A DNA stretch of 64,000 bases from Microbotryum silenes-acaulis. Lineage: Eukaryota > Basidiomycota > Microbotryomycetes > Microbotryales > Microbotryaceae. Both the position numbers and the translations under genes were made by a program. The stretch lies in NCBI GenBank assembly GCA_003665825.1, contig QPFY01000006.1:186001-250000 (forward strand), written 5' to 3'. Numbering within the stretch: position 1 is the first letter of the stretch; each line of letters starts with the position of its first letter. A model generated the notes under the pieces. The model had not been told where the DNA came from. It did not search any database and was given only the letters and a program-made list of their open reading frames with translations. Of the stretch, positions 10,336 through 22,962 are shown piece after piece.

Positions 10336-10924
10336 TGCTTCGCTTGAAGATGTAGCCACTCTCACATGCTGGACAACTCTCAGTGCATAAAGGCAATCGA
10401 ATACGCAAAAACAGTTCTCTAGCCCTTGATCGCCGAAGAGAGTAGCCTTGCAAGTTGTGAGTCTGACAGAGAATCTGCAGTTGTTCCAAAGTTGGAATCC
10501 AAACGAAGCTTGACGTTGGACAAGACGAGCTGTCGCAATGAGCAGTGAGCACCTGATCACTAGATCGTCGTCAAGCGAAAGTGAGGTACCAAATCTGTTC
10601 GGTCCATAATAAGCGCACTGTACTCGTTCCCCATGTTGGCACGAGCGACTGCATATTTTCAAGCCCAGCTCCCGAGATGCTGTCCAATGACTCGGCGTCG
10701 GGAGGCACGAGTAAAACACGTGAACTGGGAGAGATCGACATCGCCGCAGGGTGGGTGGACACAAATGACACTTGATACAACTGACTGGTGTGTCGGACCG
10801 ACTGAGCACCGTTCGTCACTGATGAACTACTCCACGGTGCTCCGAGGAGGGCTGTAGTAGATGTAGATAGGCACAACCGATAAGAGAGAGGAGAAGACAG
10901 AGAGTCCCGATTTTTTTGTATCAA
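10336..10924 (-). other. Unassigned minus-strand open frames
   Basis: Three overlapping minus-strand frames (10283-10552, 10312-10809, 10571-10924) cover this block, which lies directly behind repeat B copy 2. Pieces such as TLEQLQILCQTHNLQGYS and SRVLLVPPDAESLDS look protein-like. I recognise no domain and could not find a convincing exon chain. It may be the relic coding part of the element whose LTR-like end is repeat B, or a decayed host gene. Confidence 0.25.
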
Positions 10925-11512
10925 GCCTGATTAGAATTCACATATTCGATTATAGGCAAAACCACAAGGGAGTTAGACTTATGTAAAGTCAAAGCCACTG
11001 GATCTATGCAGCCCTCACATTCACCGAACCACCAAAATAGCCGACGAGCGGCCGACTGTCAAATTCCGATACATAGTACCGGGTCGTCGGAGCGATTTTT
11101 CACATTTCTGGCTGTTGGAGAGCAAATTTTGAGCAATTTCATAACATATGTTCTCCGAACTTTTCCAATGTACCTCTGAAAATAGGTACAAATCGACCCC
11201 TCAGAAACCTTATCCTGAGGTACAAATCGGCCTAAAATCGCTGTTCTTCGAGACGCACATTGGGCTGAGCTTTCCCGGGTCCTGCTATGGCAGACTGCCC
11301 TTAGCCCTCCGCATGCTTTCGCCGGTTCCCCCAGTCTCCAGCGGCGGAATCAAGGAGATACGTCGGCACGTAGTTTGAAGCACGTCACCTTAGACGCAGC
11401 TGCGTGGACACTGGCTACACCTCAGAGAGGCGCTGAAACCCACCCCTACCTCCAACCACTACCTCGGAAGCACGCCGTTCGTTGCCGGCTCATCGTCACC
11501 TGTGGGCTCGCC
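10925..11512. other. Upstream region of the OTU gene
   Basis: No gene recognised. The part around 10980-11250 is AT-richer. It contains the short direct repeat AGGTACAAATCG at about 11185 and 11218. It presumably includes the promoter of the OTU gene. Confidence 0.35.
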
Positions 11513-13634
11513 ATGGGGTCCACCGCGAAGCGGAGACGGATGCGGTCCACGCGCACCGCTCGGTCGAGGACCCGTTCCGACAAGCCCAACGTAAGTCGAC
11601 GCATCCAAGGTGACGGATCATGAGACGAAACAGCGTCCCCCATCGACGAGGACCGATGCCAGCAGCTGACGCGGGCTTTGTGCGACACCGCGCAACACAA
11701 GCGATGATCATCAATCACCCATCACGGCAGCGCGTGCTCGTGTCGAGCCCGTAGCCGACAACTTCCGTGGCTCTAGATGATCTTGGCCCGCCGCGACTGA
11801 CCCACGACTGCCTGCTTCTTTATTCGAGAGCAGCTCATCGACAACCCGTCGCAAGAGGAACGTGTACTGAAAGCCCAGCTCGCAAATGTCGGCCTCTACG
11901 CCGTCGACACGCTCGGAGGTCAGTGCGCCAAAGAGCTCGGACGAACAATGGAGCTGCCAGCTGTGTTGAACGGTGAACCCGGGCCCCTACTCGGTGCAAC
12001 AGCTACCACTGACTCGGACCTGCCTTGACGCATTCGTCCCTTCGGCCTGCAGATGGGAACTGCCTCTTCCGCGCCCTGTCGGACCAATTGTACGCCTGCT
12101 TCGAGCATCATTTGCAGTTGCGCCAAGAGGTCAGTCGTCCCTCCGGCGATGTGCTCGTAGCAATCGAGTCGGACACCGACGGCCGAGCGAGCTCCGAACT
12201 ACGGACTGACGAATGCGGGACCGCATATTATCGCACCTGTTTCTGTGCTCTCACGTACAGCAGATATGCGACTATCTTGTGGTGCACGCAGAGCGTTTTC
12301 GCCTCTTCGTGGACGAGGATGAGGGTGGTGGCTTCGAGGGTCACGTGACAAGCATGCGATCCGCCGGTGAGCCCCACATACCCCCCCCACCCCCCCCCCC
12401 CCAGGCTTCCGCTGACCTTGCACATCACACATACCTTGGATCGTACCAATAGGTACATATGGTACCAACCTCGAGCTTTCCGCTTTTGCGAGTCTTTATC
12501 GGCGACCTGTGAGAGTGTCTCAGCCGGGTCTCGTATTCGTCATCTCTTGCGGAGAGCCGGACGAAAAGCGGGCAAAAAACACCAGTCATCAGACTTTAGC
12601 CGATCCAACGGGCAGCGATTCGGCTCTTGATTCTTCGCTCAACCGTTCTCGCAGCGTAGCTCGTCGTTCGGCGGCATCGGCAGACGACAAAGCATCATCG
12701 AGCCTTCCCGCGACCCTCCCAAGCTCGCGCAGAACGCGCCACAAGGCCGACGCACAAAGCCAACAGGTTCCGGGGCAATGTAGCAATGTTTGCTCAAGGT
12801 GTGGCTTCCTCCAGCGACGCCCCTTGTCCCAGCCGATCGAAACTGTCAATGTTGCGTGAGTGAATTTTGTCTCCGTACGCCGGGCGCGGCGTTGCGTTCT
12901 GCCTGACTCGTAAGGACACGAGACAGATACCACAGCTACGAACACTACTCGTCTCTGCGCCCAGTTACCACAAGCCTCGAATCTCGCTCTTTGAATGTGC
13001 GTTCGTTCTATATGATCATCTCTCGCACCTTGCTTTCCATCGATCTCCTGATTTTTCGCGCGTCCTCGCCTTTCTTCAGTATGCAGTTTGCGAGCCTCAT
13101 ACAACAACCCAGTCCGACCCGCTGCCCAAGCTGATTCCGGTCACCTTAGATGGTACCCAAAGAGAACGGAGAAAGCAGGAAGGGACTCAGCGGCGATCGC
13201 TCCTTGGAACCGCCTTGGAGGGGAATGTCCACCATGGTCCTGCCACGCCGTCCATCTGCGATGACCGAAAGCATCACGAGCGCTCACCATCATCACCATC
13301 ATCACCATCATCATACAATCTCTCTCGTCGACGAAGAGGGACGCGATCCTGTACTGAGCCGAACGAAGGTCTGATCCAGAGCGGCTCGTGCAGCGACTGC
13401 AGCGATACGTCATCCTCAAGCCGCGAGGCTAGCTCCGCCGCCCCATCAAGGGGCTTCGCCAACGATGTCTCATCGCCACGCACTCGAATATATAGTTCAA
13501 GGCAGCCGAGGAAGCATCTTCTGAAGGCTTTTGCAGGCCAACCTTCTGCTGACGGCCTCGGGTCCAAGTCACCGCCGTCCCGCCAAACCCGGTCCACCGA
13601 GCTTTCCGGTCAGGTGGCCGTCTTGTACATTTAA
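11513..13634 (+). CDS. OTU-domain deubiquitinase, OTUD3-like
   Basis: Cysteine protease that removes ubiquitin. Seven exons fit: 11513-11590, 11831-11918, 12053-12129, 12261-12366, 12453-12855, 12915-12996 and 13080-13634, giving about 462 residues with consistent phases. The OTU core is assembled across introns: GLYAVDTLG joins GDGNCLFRALSDQLY (catalytic Asp and Cys), then ICDYLVVHAERFRLFVDE, GTYGTNLELSAFASLYRR, and VATRDRYHSYEHYSSLR with the catalytic His. Domain order and spacing match OTUD3/OTU2-type enzymes. The C-terminal exon is Ser/Arg-rich and holds a CAT/CAC microsatellite (near 13287-13313) read as Ser-Pro repeats. The 240-bp first intron could hide one small exon. The exon 4 acceptor may shift by one codon. 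The intron before exon 5 contains a long C tract. Confidence 0.85.
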
Positions 13635-13808
13635 TCAGCAGATTTCTTTGCATTGCATAGCGTTGTGTTGCACCACTGTCCCCATCGTCCTCGCGCAAGG
13701 AATGAGCTTCCTCAAGGGTCATGTAGGATGCCGAGATTTTCTCTATGATCTTTAGACATTTGTCATTATGAGATAACCAGACTCGTATCCCGGAACCGTC
13801 ACAAGACT

Positions 13809-16800
13809 TCACCGGCGATCGTCGGCTTTCGTAGCCAGTAGCACCTTTCGAGCTTCGACAATGCGATTGGCGAGTCTCATGACGTTCGCTGCTGCCATGA
13901 TGACCTCGCTCGTGAGCTCCACTTCGAACGCCTCTCTGATGGCGTAGGCGATGTGCTTTGCGTCGGCGACTGAGTAGATCGCAAAGTCGTCCTTGTCCGA
14001 GAAGACCAACTCAGGCCCGCTGTTATCATTGGGCCCCCGAAACGGTTCTGAAGAAGCTGTGTCGTTTTGGGAAGGGTTATCGTCGAATTCGAGCAGGCGC
14101 GAAGCTGACTTGGGCCTCGCCGCGGGGTCCGAGGCGAGAGCATGTGCAACAATGACAGTCAGTGTCTTGTAGATTTCTTGCGGATCGTTGGCATCGTTGG
14201 GCTCCTCGACTATTAGTGGTCAGAAGCTGAGTCAACGAGGGCGGCGTAAATGTGCGATGCTAGAGCTGTTGTACGAACCGTAAATATGTACCGGCTCGGC
14301 TCGGGCCATGACACTGTGCTTGCCATCATGGTGGTATCTGAGACAGCTAAAGTCGTGTCAGTGTCTAGGTATCTTCCCACGGCCGCGATATCTGAGCAGG
14401 GACTGACCGGATCTCGTACGATCCTGTTGACCATGGAAGCCGCGCGCCAGAGAACGTCACAGAGCCACTCGCCACCTCGTGCTTCAAGTCCTTTGAGTCC
14501 TCGGTACCTGGCCCATTCGTGCCTTCATATTTGTCTCCCCGCCACTCATGCTCGTGCACACCCAGCCACCGACCGTGGCTCGATATGCGCGTCACAAGCT
14601 GGCTCTGGTTCGCGCCTTGGCAATAGATGCCGATCCAATCTTTCCTCGAGTGGTTGAGCGGTGCCTGCCATTGGACCCTGATAACCTGACCGAGATGAAA
14701 GCTCGGAATATCGCCTCTTGTGCCACCGGACGGTCGGAGCGACCTGGATTGGGGCGCGCTCAACTTAAGGCCGTACTTTGACGCATCGTACTCATCGAGA
14801 TCGTGGGCGACACGGCTGCACAAATGAGGGGCAAGCTGAGATCCCTGTACATATTCGAGGCCGCTGAAAGGTACTCGCACCTGATCACCAGGCGTTCACT
14901 CGTCTGCTTGAGCAGCACTTTCGTTTCATTGACGTAACCTTTGACAATTGGACAAGCTGTGGAGGGTAAAATGCATTGACAAGGGGCCACAGTCGGACAG
15001 ATCAGCGCGAGAAGTTGATGAAGATCGAGCGGACTGACATTTGTACAACTTACAGCGGTTCAGGAAGTCTTCTAGAACGTCGGCGGTCTCGTCGAGTACC
15101 TTCTCGAAAGAACCTTGGACCTCCCTCACGCTTCGACTGACGCCACCAAATACATGCGCGTTACGAGCGGCCACACCCCTAATGGTTTTGGTCACTCCTG
15201 CGTCCTGCCGAAGCGTGTTGCCATACAATCTGCGCATGTGCGGGCTAGAATGTCCAGCAGCGGCACGTAGCAAGTCGTCGTAGTCAGCTGCGCGGACGGG
15301 GCCAAATACCGTTGAAGAGCCACATACTTTTCCACAACACTAAGGAACCACCAATGCGCAGCAATGGCGATCACGGCCTGGGACAGCAGGAGCTTGCTGC
15401 CTGAAATAAGCACCATGCCGAAAAAAGCTGCACCGCCCATTGACCGCTCTGGGTTGTTGAGGAATCGGAATATGCCAGTATAGTACAGCTCATGAGGGTA
15501 GTCCTGTATAAAGAAATCCCCTATTGCTCGAACCGAGGATGTTTCAGGGGACTGGTCAGAGGCTCCGAATACTGGCTGGGGCAGAAATTGGTGCGGAGCC
15601 GCGGCCTTGCACCCCTCTCAGAGCCACAACTGACCGTAGAACCACCCGAAAGGACCCAAAACCTCCAACGTGGACTGAGTTGTCCAAAGGTGCAAGGCAA
15701 CTAGCGACTGAAGCGACCGCCACGCATTTCAGCTGCTCGCCGGTCAGCTCGTCTCGGCCTGGCAAAGGACGTGCGTCAGATTAGACTCACGATACCAAGC
15801 ACGTGTTGAACGAGCTGAGCCCCAACGGTCCAGTCTACTGGAAGACTGTAACATTGCCACGCCAGTGCACCGAACGAGGCTGACAAAGCGTTCGAGTTAA
15901 GGAATGAGCTTGATATCGAGGATAACGATGCACCGCGATAAGCCTACCATAAGACATGCACAAACTCATGTTGTACGTGGCCTTCCAATTCTTGAATGCG
16001 TCGTCGACAGCCTGGGCACAAATCGATGCGAGCACAATCAATCTTGCAATCCAGGCCTGTAGGAGCCACCAGCCAACTCGATCAAATTCGCCGACGCACC
16101 TCTCCTTCGACTTCGTAGTGATAGTGCTTCAGGAAGTGACGGACAATCCATTTGCGCTCGCTTTGCGCCTTCAGCGCGGACCCGAGCCCAAACGAATGGA
16201 AGCAGCGCCATGCGAGTGTATGCACGAAAGCGAGGGAAATTTGCGCTTGAGGGCCAAGCGGTGGCATGAAGACTACAACCGCGCCGTAGAAGACGACCAG
16301 GAGGAAGGCCAAATCACGATTGCTGTTACAAGAAGGCGACGTGAGGGCGCTGATACCGAGCCCAGTTGGATTCACAGGATCAAAGTCGCTTACCGGAAAA
16401 CGTCGAGGTTCTTGAAGATGAGGAGGTCGTTGCGGAAGTAGTGATTATCGAGATCGTGGCGTGTCGCAACCACCCTGCGACGTCGAACAGTCGGCTCCAG
16501 CGTCGGATCTAGAGATGCGCCATATTGGGGCGAGCTACTCGCCTGGGGTGGCTGACCCTGCTGGTATGGTGAGTGGCCCGCCCGGGATGCCGAGAAAGCG
16601 GGGGCTGCTTCGAACTCCGACTCCGACCCTGTGGACGCGTGGTCCGTCAAGTCTGGTGTGGACGACTCCGTGATTGAGCCATCAGCTACATGTGGTGACA
16701 CAGCTGGTAATATCGATACTGCTGGCCCAGAGATCGGCGCTTGAGCTGTTCGGGCGGCCAAAGGTTTGCGCTGACCATAAGTTCGCTCAATGTCTGTGCA

Positions 16801-18671
16801 TGCGCAAGCTCGTTCGTTAGACGGGCACCGAGCTTGCGTCTATATTTTTGCTGAGCAAGTTGAAAGCTCACGAGGATTCTCAAAGTACACCAGAAACCCG
16901 AATTGACAGGCGTGCGCCAGTATCGAAACAACCAAGACTGTTTGCGAGGCCACCAGTAGCGACAAGCCATAGTAACCCGCATAGCCCACCGAGTACATCG
17001 GGTGCGGAGCGAACTGTGGAGTAAGTACATGGTCAAGCCAGCGGTCTTAGACAATCCAGGCCGAGCCCGGAGTTCCCGGGACACAGGCAGAGACTTACTT
17101 CGAATACACCATCAAAGACCAATTCTTGCAGGCTCAAGAAAAAGGCGTCGCCCCAGTACCAGCTGCGTCGTGCAGTGCTGCAGTCAGAGATCCGAACTCG
17201 ATAAGGACGTCGCATCGGATGCGACTTACGCATAATCCTTGACAATCCGATGCGCATCGACTTTGACCCAAAGGTTGAACAAGATGAGCGTCACGCCGCC
17301 GATCCAACGCAACACATGGAAGGCGGTCGAATGACCGGGCGGGGTTTGCAGGAATGACAGGGCGAAAAAGAAATACGATAGGAAGTCGTTGAGGAGGATA
17401 ACGTCGACAAAGTGTCGGAACATGATCCAGACCTGCAAATCATGACGTGGCGAGATGAGTACCGGCTATGATCACTGGCGGAAGCGCTTGAAGTCAGTAC
17501 ATGGCACTCACGTTGAACTCGATCGGTACCGCCTAGGGCGTGGCGTAGGCAGAGAAGAGGGAGCACACCAAACGTGAGCAAGACAGCTCCAAAGCATCAA
17601 GCATCGGAGTGCCGTCAGAAGAAGCATACGCCGCGATGGGCACAGATGGACGACGGCGACATTCCGAAGCGCGACTCACGTCGAAAGCATAATCCGCGCC
17701 CATCTTGGCCTTGAGCTCGCTGGTGACCCACCGATGCACGCGCGGTCTACGAGATGGATCCATCCAACCTTGTCTGAGCACTGTGCGCACGATCCACCTG
17801 TGTTCGCTCTGCCGCTTGAGTACGACGCCGAGCCCGCAGTCGTACGCGAGCCTCCACAATGCGAAATAGCCAAGGAAGAAATAGCGCGATCTCGCGAGCG
17901 GAAGTGACAAGAATAGCACCACTTGTGCGGCGAGTAGAAACAAGGTGAGCAGGTCGATGTGCTGCAAACGAGCAAGACGAGACGAGAGGACGGAGAAGAC
18001 GGGCGCGATAGAGCAATAGAGGGATAGTCCGGCAAAGCGATGACGGTGCATGTGACACATGTCGACGTCAGAATCGGTTAGTGCATGTTTCGTCAATTGC
18101 AAGACGGAGGCGCGCTTGGAGTTTAGATCCTCAACTCAACTGATTTGGGCAGCCTGGGGTCGAACAAGGACGACAGCATATCGTGTGTCTGAGGAATACG
18201 GAACACTGGTAGCCGTCGCCGATCGACGAAACCGTGAGCACAGATCGTGGGGTATGGTCAGCGCTGATTTGTGATGTGCGGCTGCTGCCACGTCACGACC
18301 GGCGTGACCCGAGCCGACCGGCGTGACCCGGGCCGACCGGTCGTCTCCATACGCGACGCCATACGCGACGCCATGCGAGATGCGTGACATGTGATAGATC
18401 ACGACGCCGTTGGGCTGACCCGCGACGAGCTGAGCACGCAGTACATCGCTCGCATCACTGACTGACCTTTGCCATCCGGGGTTTTGCCTAGTGGAGCGTG
18501 CGACTTGTCCGAGTCCGACGACTGGGTTGGGTTCACGGTTGCTTGCGATGGCTGTACAGTTTTTGGCGTGGTCGTGGTCGTGGTGGTCGTGGCCGTGGGC
18601 GCAACGTCGGTCGTACCGCCAGGCGCTCGTCGCCTCAGCCCAGACGGGTCTTGTTCGTGATCACGGCTCAT
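13809..18671 (-). CDS. CHO2: Phosphatidylethanolamine N-methyltransferase (CHO2 family)
   Basis: Multi-pass ER membrane enzyme for the first methylation of phosphatidylethanolamine to phosphatidylcholine. About 18 exons. Start ATG 18671-18669, stop 13811-13809. In order: a polar N terminus ending [26 protein letters not shown] (18205-18141); the first PEMT half with [19 protein letters not shown] (17961-17680); a 21-nt exon (17532-17512, AVPIEFN); [55 protein letters not shown]; a Ser-rich linker; the second half with [28 protein letters not shown] joining [20 protein letters not shown]; then the C-terminal beta domain with [22 protein letters not shown] and the end at ADDRR. This is the full fungal CHO2 architecture, not the short OPI3 type. 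Some exon edges are approximate. Confidence 0.93.
17512..17532 (-). other. CHO2: 21-nt microexon of CHO2
   Basis: Seven codons (AVPIEFN) bounded by acceptor CCCTAG and donor GTGAGT. Skipping it keeps the frame, but the residues are expected between the first membrane block (ending YAFD) and VWIMFRHF, where CHO2 proteins have similar sequence. Confidence 0.75.
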
Positions 18672-18960
18672 AACGAAGCCTATCCTCTGGGATCTCTCCT
18701 GTACGCGCACGCAGGTGAAGTTGACGGGAGGGAAGGGGGGGCGGGGAGGCAAGTCTATGCTACGTGCGAACTTAGGTCGGGCGAGCAGGTCCCAGGTTGA
18801 AGCAAGGGTGGGCCGCCCCCCTGGGGGTGGCGCGCATGCGCTTAGAGTGGAGTAGGCGAGAGAAATGCCTGTTCGCTTCTGCACCTTATTCGTTTCGCTC
18901 GAACGGCAGTGCTCATTGCCTCTACACTCGCGAAACTTTTCGACCCTATTGGTACCGACA

Positions 18961-20214
18961 ATGACGACTGCTTCGACCTCTACCAACGACCACGCCGCGC
19001 CCTCCTCTACAGAGTCGCCGGCGGCAACGATGGGTGGCGCCGCGGGCGTGGCCCCGCAATTGCCCCCGATGCAACTCTCCGGCGCCCTGGACACGACGGC
19101 TTGTACCACTTACGATGGCGCCTTGTTCGGCATCTCTGCCGAAATGATCAAGTGGGCGAAGGATCGCAAGGATCCTCCGATGTCGTGTCTGTCACGACAC
19201 CAACAAGTGAAGATGAGTCTGGATTATGGTGTGGGTTTCAAGGCGCGGATGGAGGCGGGTCTGGTCTTCGACGGTTGCCTGCCGCGCACGCAATGGCAGG
19301 ACGCGCGCTATTCCTATGTGCTCCTTGTCAAGGAGGCGGTCGACCCGATGACGGCCTCGATCATCGTCGGAGGCGCACTGTCGCCTTCGGAGATGTTTGA
19401 CCGACACTTCGAGTCCGTTGCGATGCGGACCTGTGACTCGAACTGGTTCATCATGCGTAAATACGACTTGACGGTCCGTTCTTTGTGGTGGTCGGGATTC
19501 AAGGTCTCGAAGATAAAGGTTTTCGGACCCTTCGACCAGTCGATCATGGCTCAGGTCTCGGCTGCCCTCAACGTGCCCGCCATGAAGTGGGCTGAGCTCG
19601 CGGCCGAGCACCAGTCATCGTGGGCCCGGGCGATGGAGCGCCCGGTGGACGATCTCATCGAGGCGCGTGGCCGCATTCAAGCCATGGAGGAGGCAACGCT
19701 GGGGGGCGAGGATTGGAAGCCGATTCTTCCTCTCTTCAAACCTGTAGTGGTTGCGCCTGCAGCGGTAGTCGTAACTTCGGTGGTTCCGCTCAGCGCTGCG
19801 GCTGCCGCGCCTGCTGCCGCGCCTGCCACCGCCGTGTCTCCGCGAAAAAGGGCGTTCGAGACGGCCGGCTTTCGAGGCTCGCCAGCCCGTCCGGGATTCC
19901 CGTTTCGTGCCAGTGCGAACACCTCCTTTCCCACGGTTTCAAGGGACTTCAAGGCCATCAAAGGCACGGGCTCCCCCGGCTACCAGATGTGCGCAGGTTG
20001 CGGAAGCGACGAGCACAACGTTTCCGCGTGCCGGTTTTTCAACCAAACCTTGTTCGCTCTCCAAGGTGGTGGGCTCGTCGACAAGTCTGACGCTACCAAG
20101 CGATACTGCACCAACTATAACGTCAGGGGTTGCGTCCAATCCTGCGTTCGTGAACACGCGTGTTCTTTCTGTAGAGGCCAGCACGAGGCTTATATCCACG
20201 TCGGGTCCGCATGA
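18961..20214 (+). CDS. DIRS element gag-like ORF1
   Basis: An open frame of 418 codons including stop, still intact, starting at ATG 18961; the same frame has an upstream ATG at 18865. The C-terminal part carries a CCHC knuckle, C-x2-C-x4-H-x4-C (CAGCGSDEHNVSAC), then a Cys/His-rich stretch (CTNYNVRGCVQSCVREHACS) typical of DIRS/Ngaro gag-like proteins. The middle is Ala/Pro/Val-rich. The stop at 20212-20214 is followed at once by another open frame, 19907-20650, of no clear identity. By family it binds the element RNA. Confidence 0.75.
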   Translation: MTTASTSTNDHAAPSSTESPAATMGGAAGVAPQLPPMQLSGALDTTACTTYDGALFGISAEMIKWAKDRKDPPMSCLSRHQQVKMSLDYGVGFKARMEAGLVFDGCLPRTQWQDARYSYVLLVKEAVDPMTASIIVGGALSPSEMFDRHFESVAMRTCDSNWFIMRKYDLTVRSLWWSGFKVSKIKVFGPFDQSIMAQVSAALNVPAMKWAELAAEHQSSWARAMERPVDDLIEARGRIQAMEEATLGGEDWKPILPLFKPVVVAPAAVVVTSVVPLSAAAAAPAAAPATAVSPRKRAFETAGFRGSPARPGFPFRASANTSFPTVSRDFKAIKGTGSPGYQMCAGCGSDEHNVSACRFFNQTLFALQGGGLVDKSDATKRYCTNYNVRGCVQSCVREHACSFCRGQHEAYIHVGSA

Positions 20215-20731
20215 CCGAGTTGGCGCGTCTGCATCACCATCCTTTCCCTCTTCTCGTGTCGTGCAGTCTCTTCCGCCCCGTTCCGATGTACCAACAACCT
20301 CCTCGGGTCCCACTACCGTGCCGGGCTTTCCTACTTCGCCTTCGATTCCACCGTCTTTCTCGACTCCGTCTCCGATTCTCGCTCCCGGCGCGCCTCCGAT
20401 TCCCGCTCCCGGCTCGCCTCGAATTTGGCCCTCACCGCACGCTAAATACTCGTTTCCCGTACGATTCGAACCGCTTTCTGTGGCCCTTTCTGAGGTCGTT
20501 ACCTCTCAGGCATCGCGTCGCGTGCCTCCGTTCTCTGGTTCAGGGGTCGAATCCCCCACCGTTCGCGCTTCCTCACGTCCGCGTACGTGTAGATGCCCGG
20601 TCCCGACGGACCGGCTGGGCGTTGCCCCTTCCTGCGCAGCCGAGGGCTGACGTGCTGGATTTGAATTTCCAGACCCGCTAAGCGCTGCTCCGGCAGACCC
20701 TCCGAGCATCAGCGACCTGCCCATCCACGGG

Positions 20732-22650
20732 GTGGGCAGGGCTCCACTCGAACCTGTCGCGGCCGGCAGCAAAGGAGACGTCCCGTTCGTGCCTTCAATG
20801 CCCGCGCCGGGCTCTTTGCCAGTGCCCGAAACTTCCGCTCGCATGCGAATTATGGCCCGCGAAGTCGACTCGTTCCATGATGCGATGTACAAGATTGTTA
20901 CGCCGCTCGATGCTGGTGCGTTCGAAGCCAACATTAAGGCACTCGCAAGGGTCGCGCACGTCGCGCCGTACCTGCCCGCTATACCGAAGCAGATCCGAGA
21001 GGGCTTTGATTTCGGCATCAAGGACCCTCCGTCGGAGCGTCACATTGCGAAGAACGCACCGCTCAGTGAGGAGCAACAACTGGTCATGGACGGCGAGATG
21101 GAGCGCATGCTCGATCTCGGGTACATCGCGGGCCCGTACGACAAGGACGAGCTCGAGGCCGCGATCGGTCCTTTCCGCACGAATCTGATCAGCTATGTGC
21201 CGAAGTCAGTAGCGCCCGGAATGCCGCCGAAGTGGAGATAGATCGAAAATCTGTCTTACCCCACGGCGAAGCCGATCGATCGAACCACAGACCCTGACGA
21301 AGCGAATCATCCGTCGACGAGCGGGCATGGACCGTCGCAACGGAGTGGTTCGTCTAGCCGTCCGGAACTCGTTTCCATTAATGACGACCTGAAGTCTGCG
21401 GACTTCCCTTGCCCATGTTGTACCGCAAGTTTCGCGAGCTTCCCTTGACGGCGGAAGTCTGCGGTTGGGATTTTGCCGATGCGTTCTACCAACTCCCTTT
21501 GCGATGGGACCAGCGATCGAGCATGTGCATCTTGTGGCGCGGCCTCATCTTCGTACGACGAGTCCCATGCTTCGGTGGCAGGACTACTCCCGGTGTCTTT
21601 GGGAACGTTGCGGACCTGACCCAAGACTTGGTCGAATGGAAGTTCCCCGGCGTGTCAATCTTCAAGATGGTTGACGATGTTTGCGCGGTCCGAACGTCGG
21701 ATGTCATATCGCAAGAAGCCATTCTTCATTTCGTACGATCCCTCGGCTGGCGCCTCGCGGAGCAGAAAGGCTTCACGTGGACACGTCAATTTGTCCACGT
21801 CGGGATTGAATGGGATTTGGATCTAATGACCGCGACGGTCACCGATCAGAAGCGGCTGCGCTACATCGACAAGATCGACGCCTTGGTGAAAGGCAGCCGC
21901 GCCGATCAGAAGGAACGCTCAGAGGTCGAGTCGGTCACTGGGTCGTTGGGGTATGTCGCCTACATCCTACCTGCATTACGGACCCATCTCAACCGTCTAT
22001 ACAGACAGTGTATCGCGTACGGGGACCGGAAGGCGGTTTTGCGGGCGCGTCGCCTGGACCGTCGCACGTACGATCAACTCGAATACTGGAGAAGGTTCCT
22101 CTTGTCGGAAGGCCCATTCTCCACGTCGTTCGAGGCCCTCCCGATCCCATCGAAGCTTGCGCTAGCGTCGGATGCCTGTATGCACGGACTAGGCATCGTC
22201 ATCAACGGATACTCCGCGTACTTCACTCTCCCCGAGGGGTAGACGGATCTGCCACCGCCTCGACACTCGGTCTCAATCACGAACGCGGAGGCGTGGGCAG
22301 TCGAGGCGCTGGCTGAGGCTGCGTTACGAATGTCTAAAGATGATATACATTTCGTTCTACAATGCGACAACACCGGGTTTGTGCTTGGATGGAGGAAAGG
22401 GCATTCGATGAATCCCTTGTTGAACTCGTCGCTTTCAAACCTGCGCAGCCTTGAGGAAACTCGAGGTGTGAAGTGGTCGATTGAATACATCAACACGAAG
22501 GTGAACCCCGCGGACGTCGTGTCCCGGCAGCCAGACCGCCCGCGGCAGTACGAACCGTTCCCGTTCATGATCGCGCACCCACTGTCGAAGTATCCGGCGG
22601 GGCGCGAGTTGCTGCTGGCGGCGGGAGAGCCCCTGTGGGCGATAGGCTGA
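20732..22650 (+). pseudogene. DIRS reverse transcriptase / RNase H, disrupted
   Basis: RT palm landmarks are present: GWDFADAFYQLPL (first catalytic Asp), FKMVDDVCAV (the DD motif) and KLALASDACMHGLGIV opening the RNase H-like part, which ends near SIEYINTKVNPADVVSRQ. Lesions are a TAG stop at 21239-21241, a frame change between there and 21409, and a TAG stop at 22240-22242. The reading frame is otherwise well kept over 1.9 kb. This suggests fairly recent inactivation, or point mutation by a genome-defence process. The intact product is not reconstructed here. Confidence 0.85.
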
Positions 22651-22962
22651 GACATCTGACTCCCTTCGTGGAAGGTGGAGCTTCGTTCGTACGGAGTTGC
22701 GTATCCCTGTGTCTGCGAGGTCGTGTACCTTTGTTTGTTTGTGAGGTCGAACCCTCTTGCGTCCTGTTTTGTCAATGTCACGCTATCATGACTCAGAGCC
22801 GCGCTCTTATGCCTCGGTTGCGACTTTGCAATTATCCGGTCCTATCCCGTCTCCGCCGCGAGAGAATCGCGGGATCGCGGGCGCGTGCTTGGCACGTTCG
22901 GCCTCTCCCCACACTTTGTCGGACGAGGGGGTCGCACGCCGTCTCGAAAATACAGTATGAAC

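Noticed and set aside
13150..13374. Plus-strand ORF with a run of histidines
   Set aside because: The CAT/CAC microsatellite lies in the OTU gene last exon; the family-consistent frame reads it as Ser-Pro repeats.
18498..18800. Plus-strand Gly/Arg-rich ORFs
   Set aside because: Antisense of the Thr-rich CHO2 N terminus.
20540..20560. GGTCGAATCCCCCACC as a tRNA 3' part
   Set aside because: It lies in the DIRS element and no D-arm, anticodon arm or acceptor pairing was found upstream.
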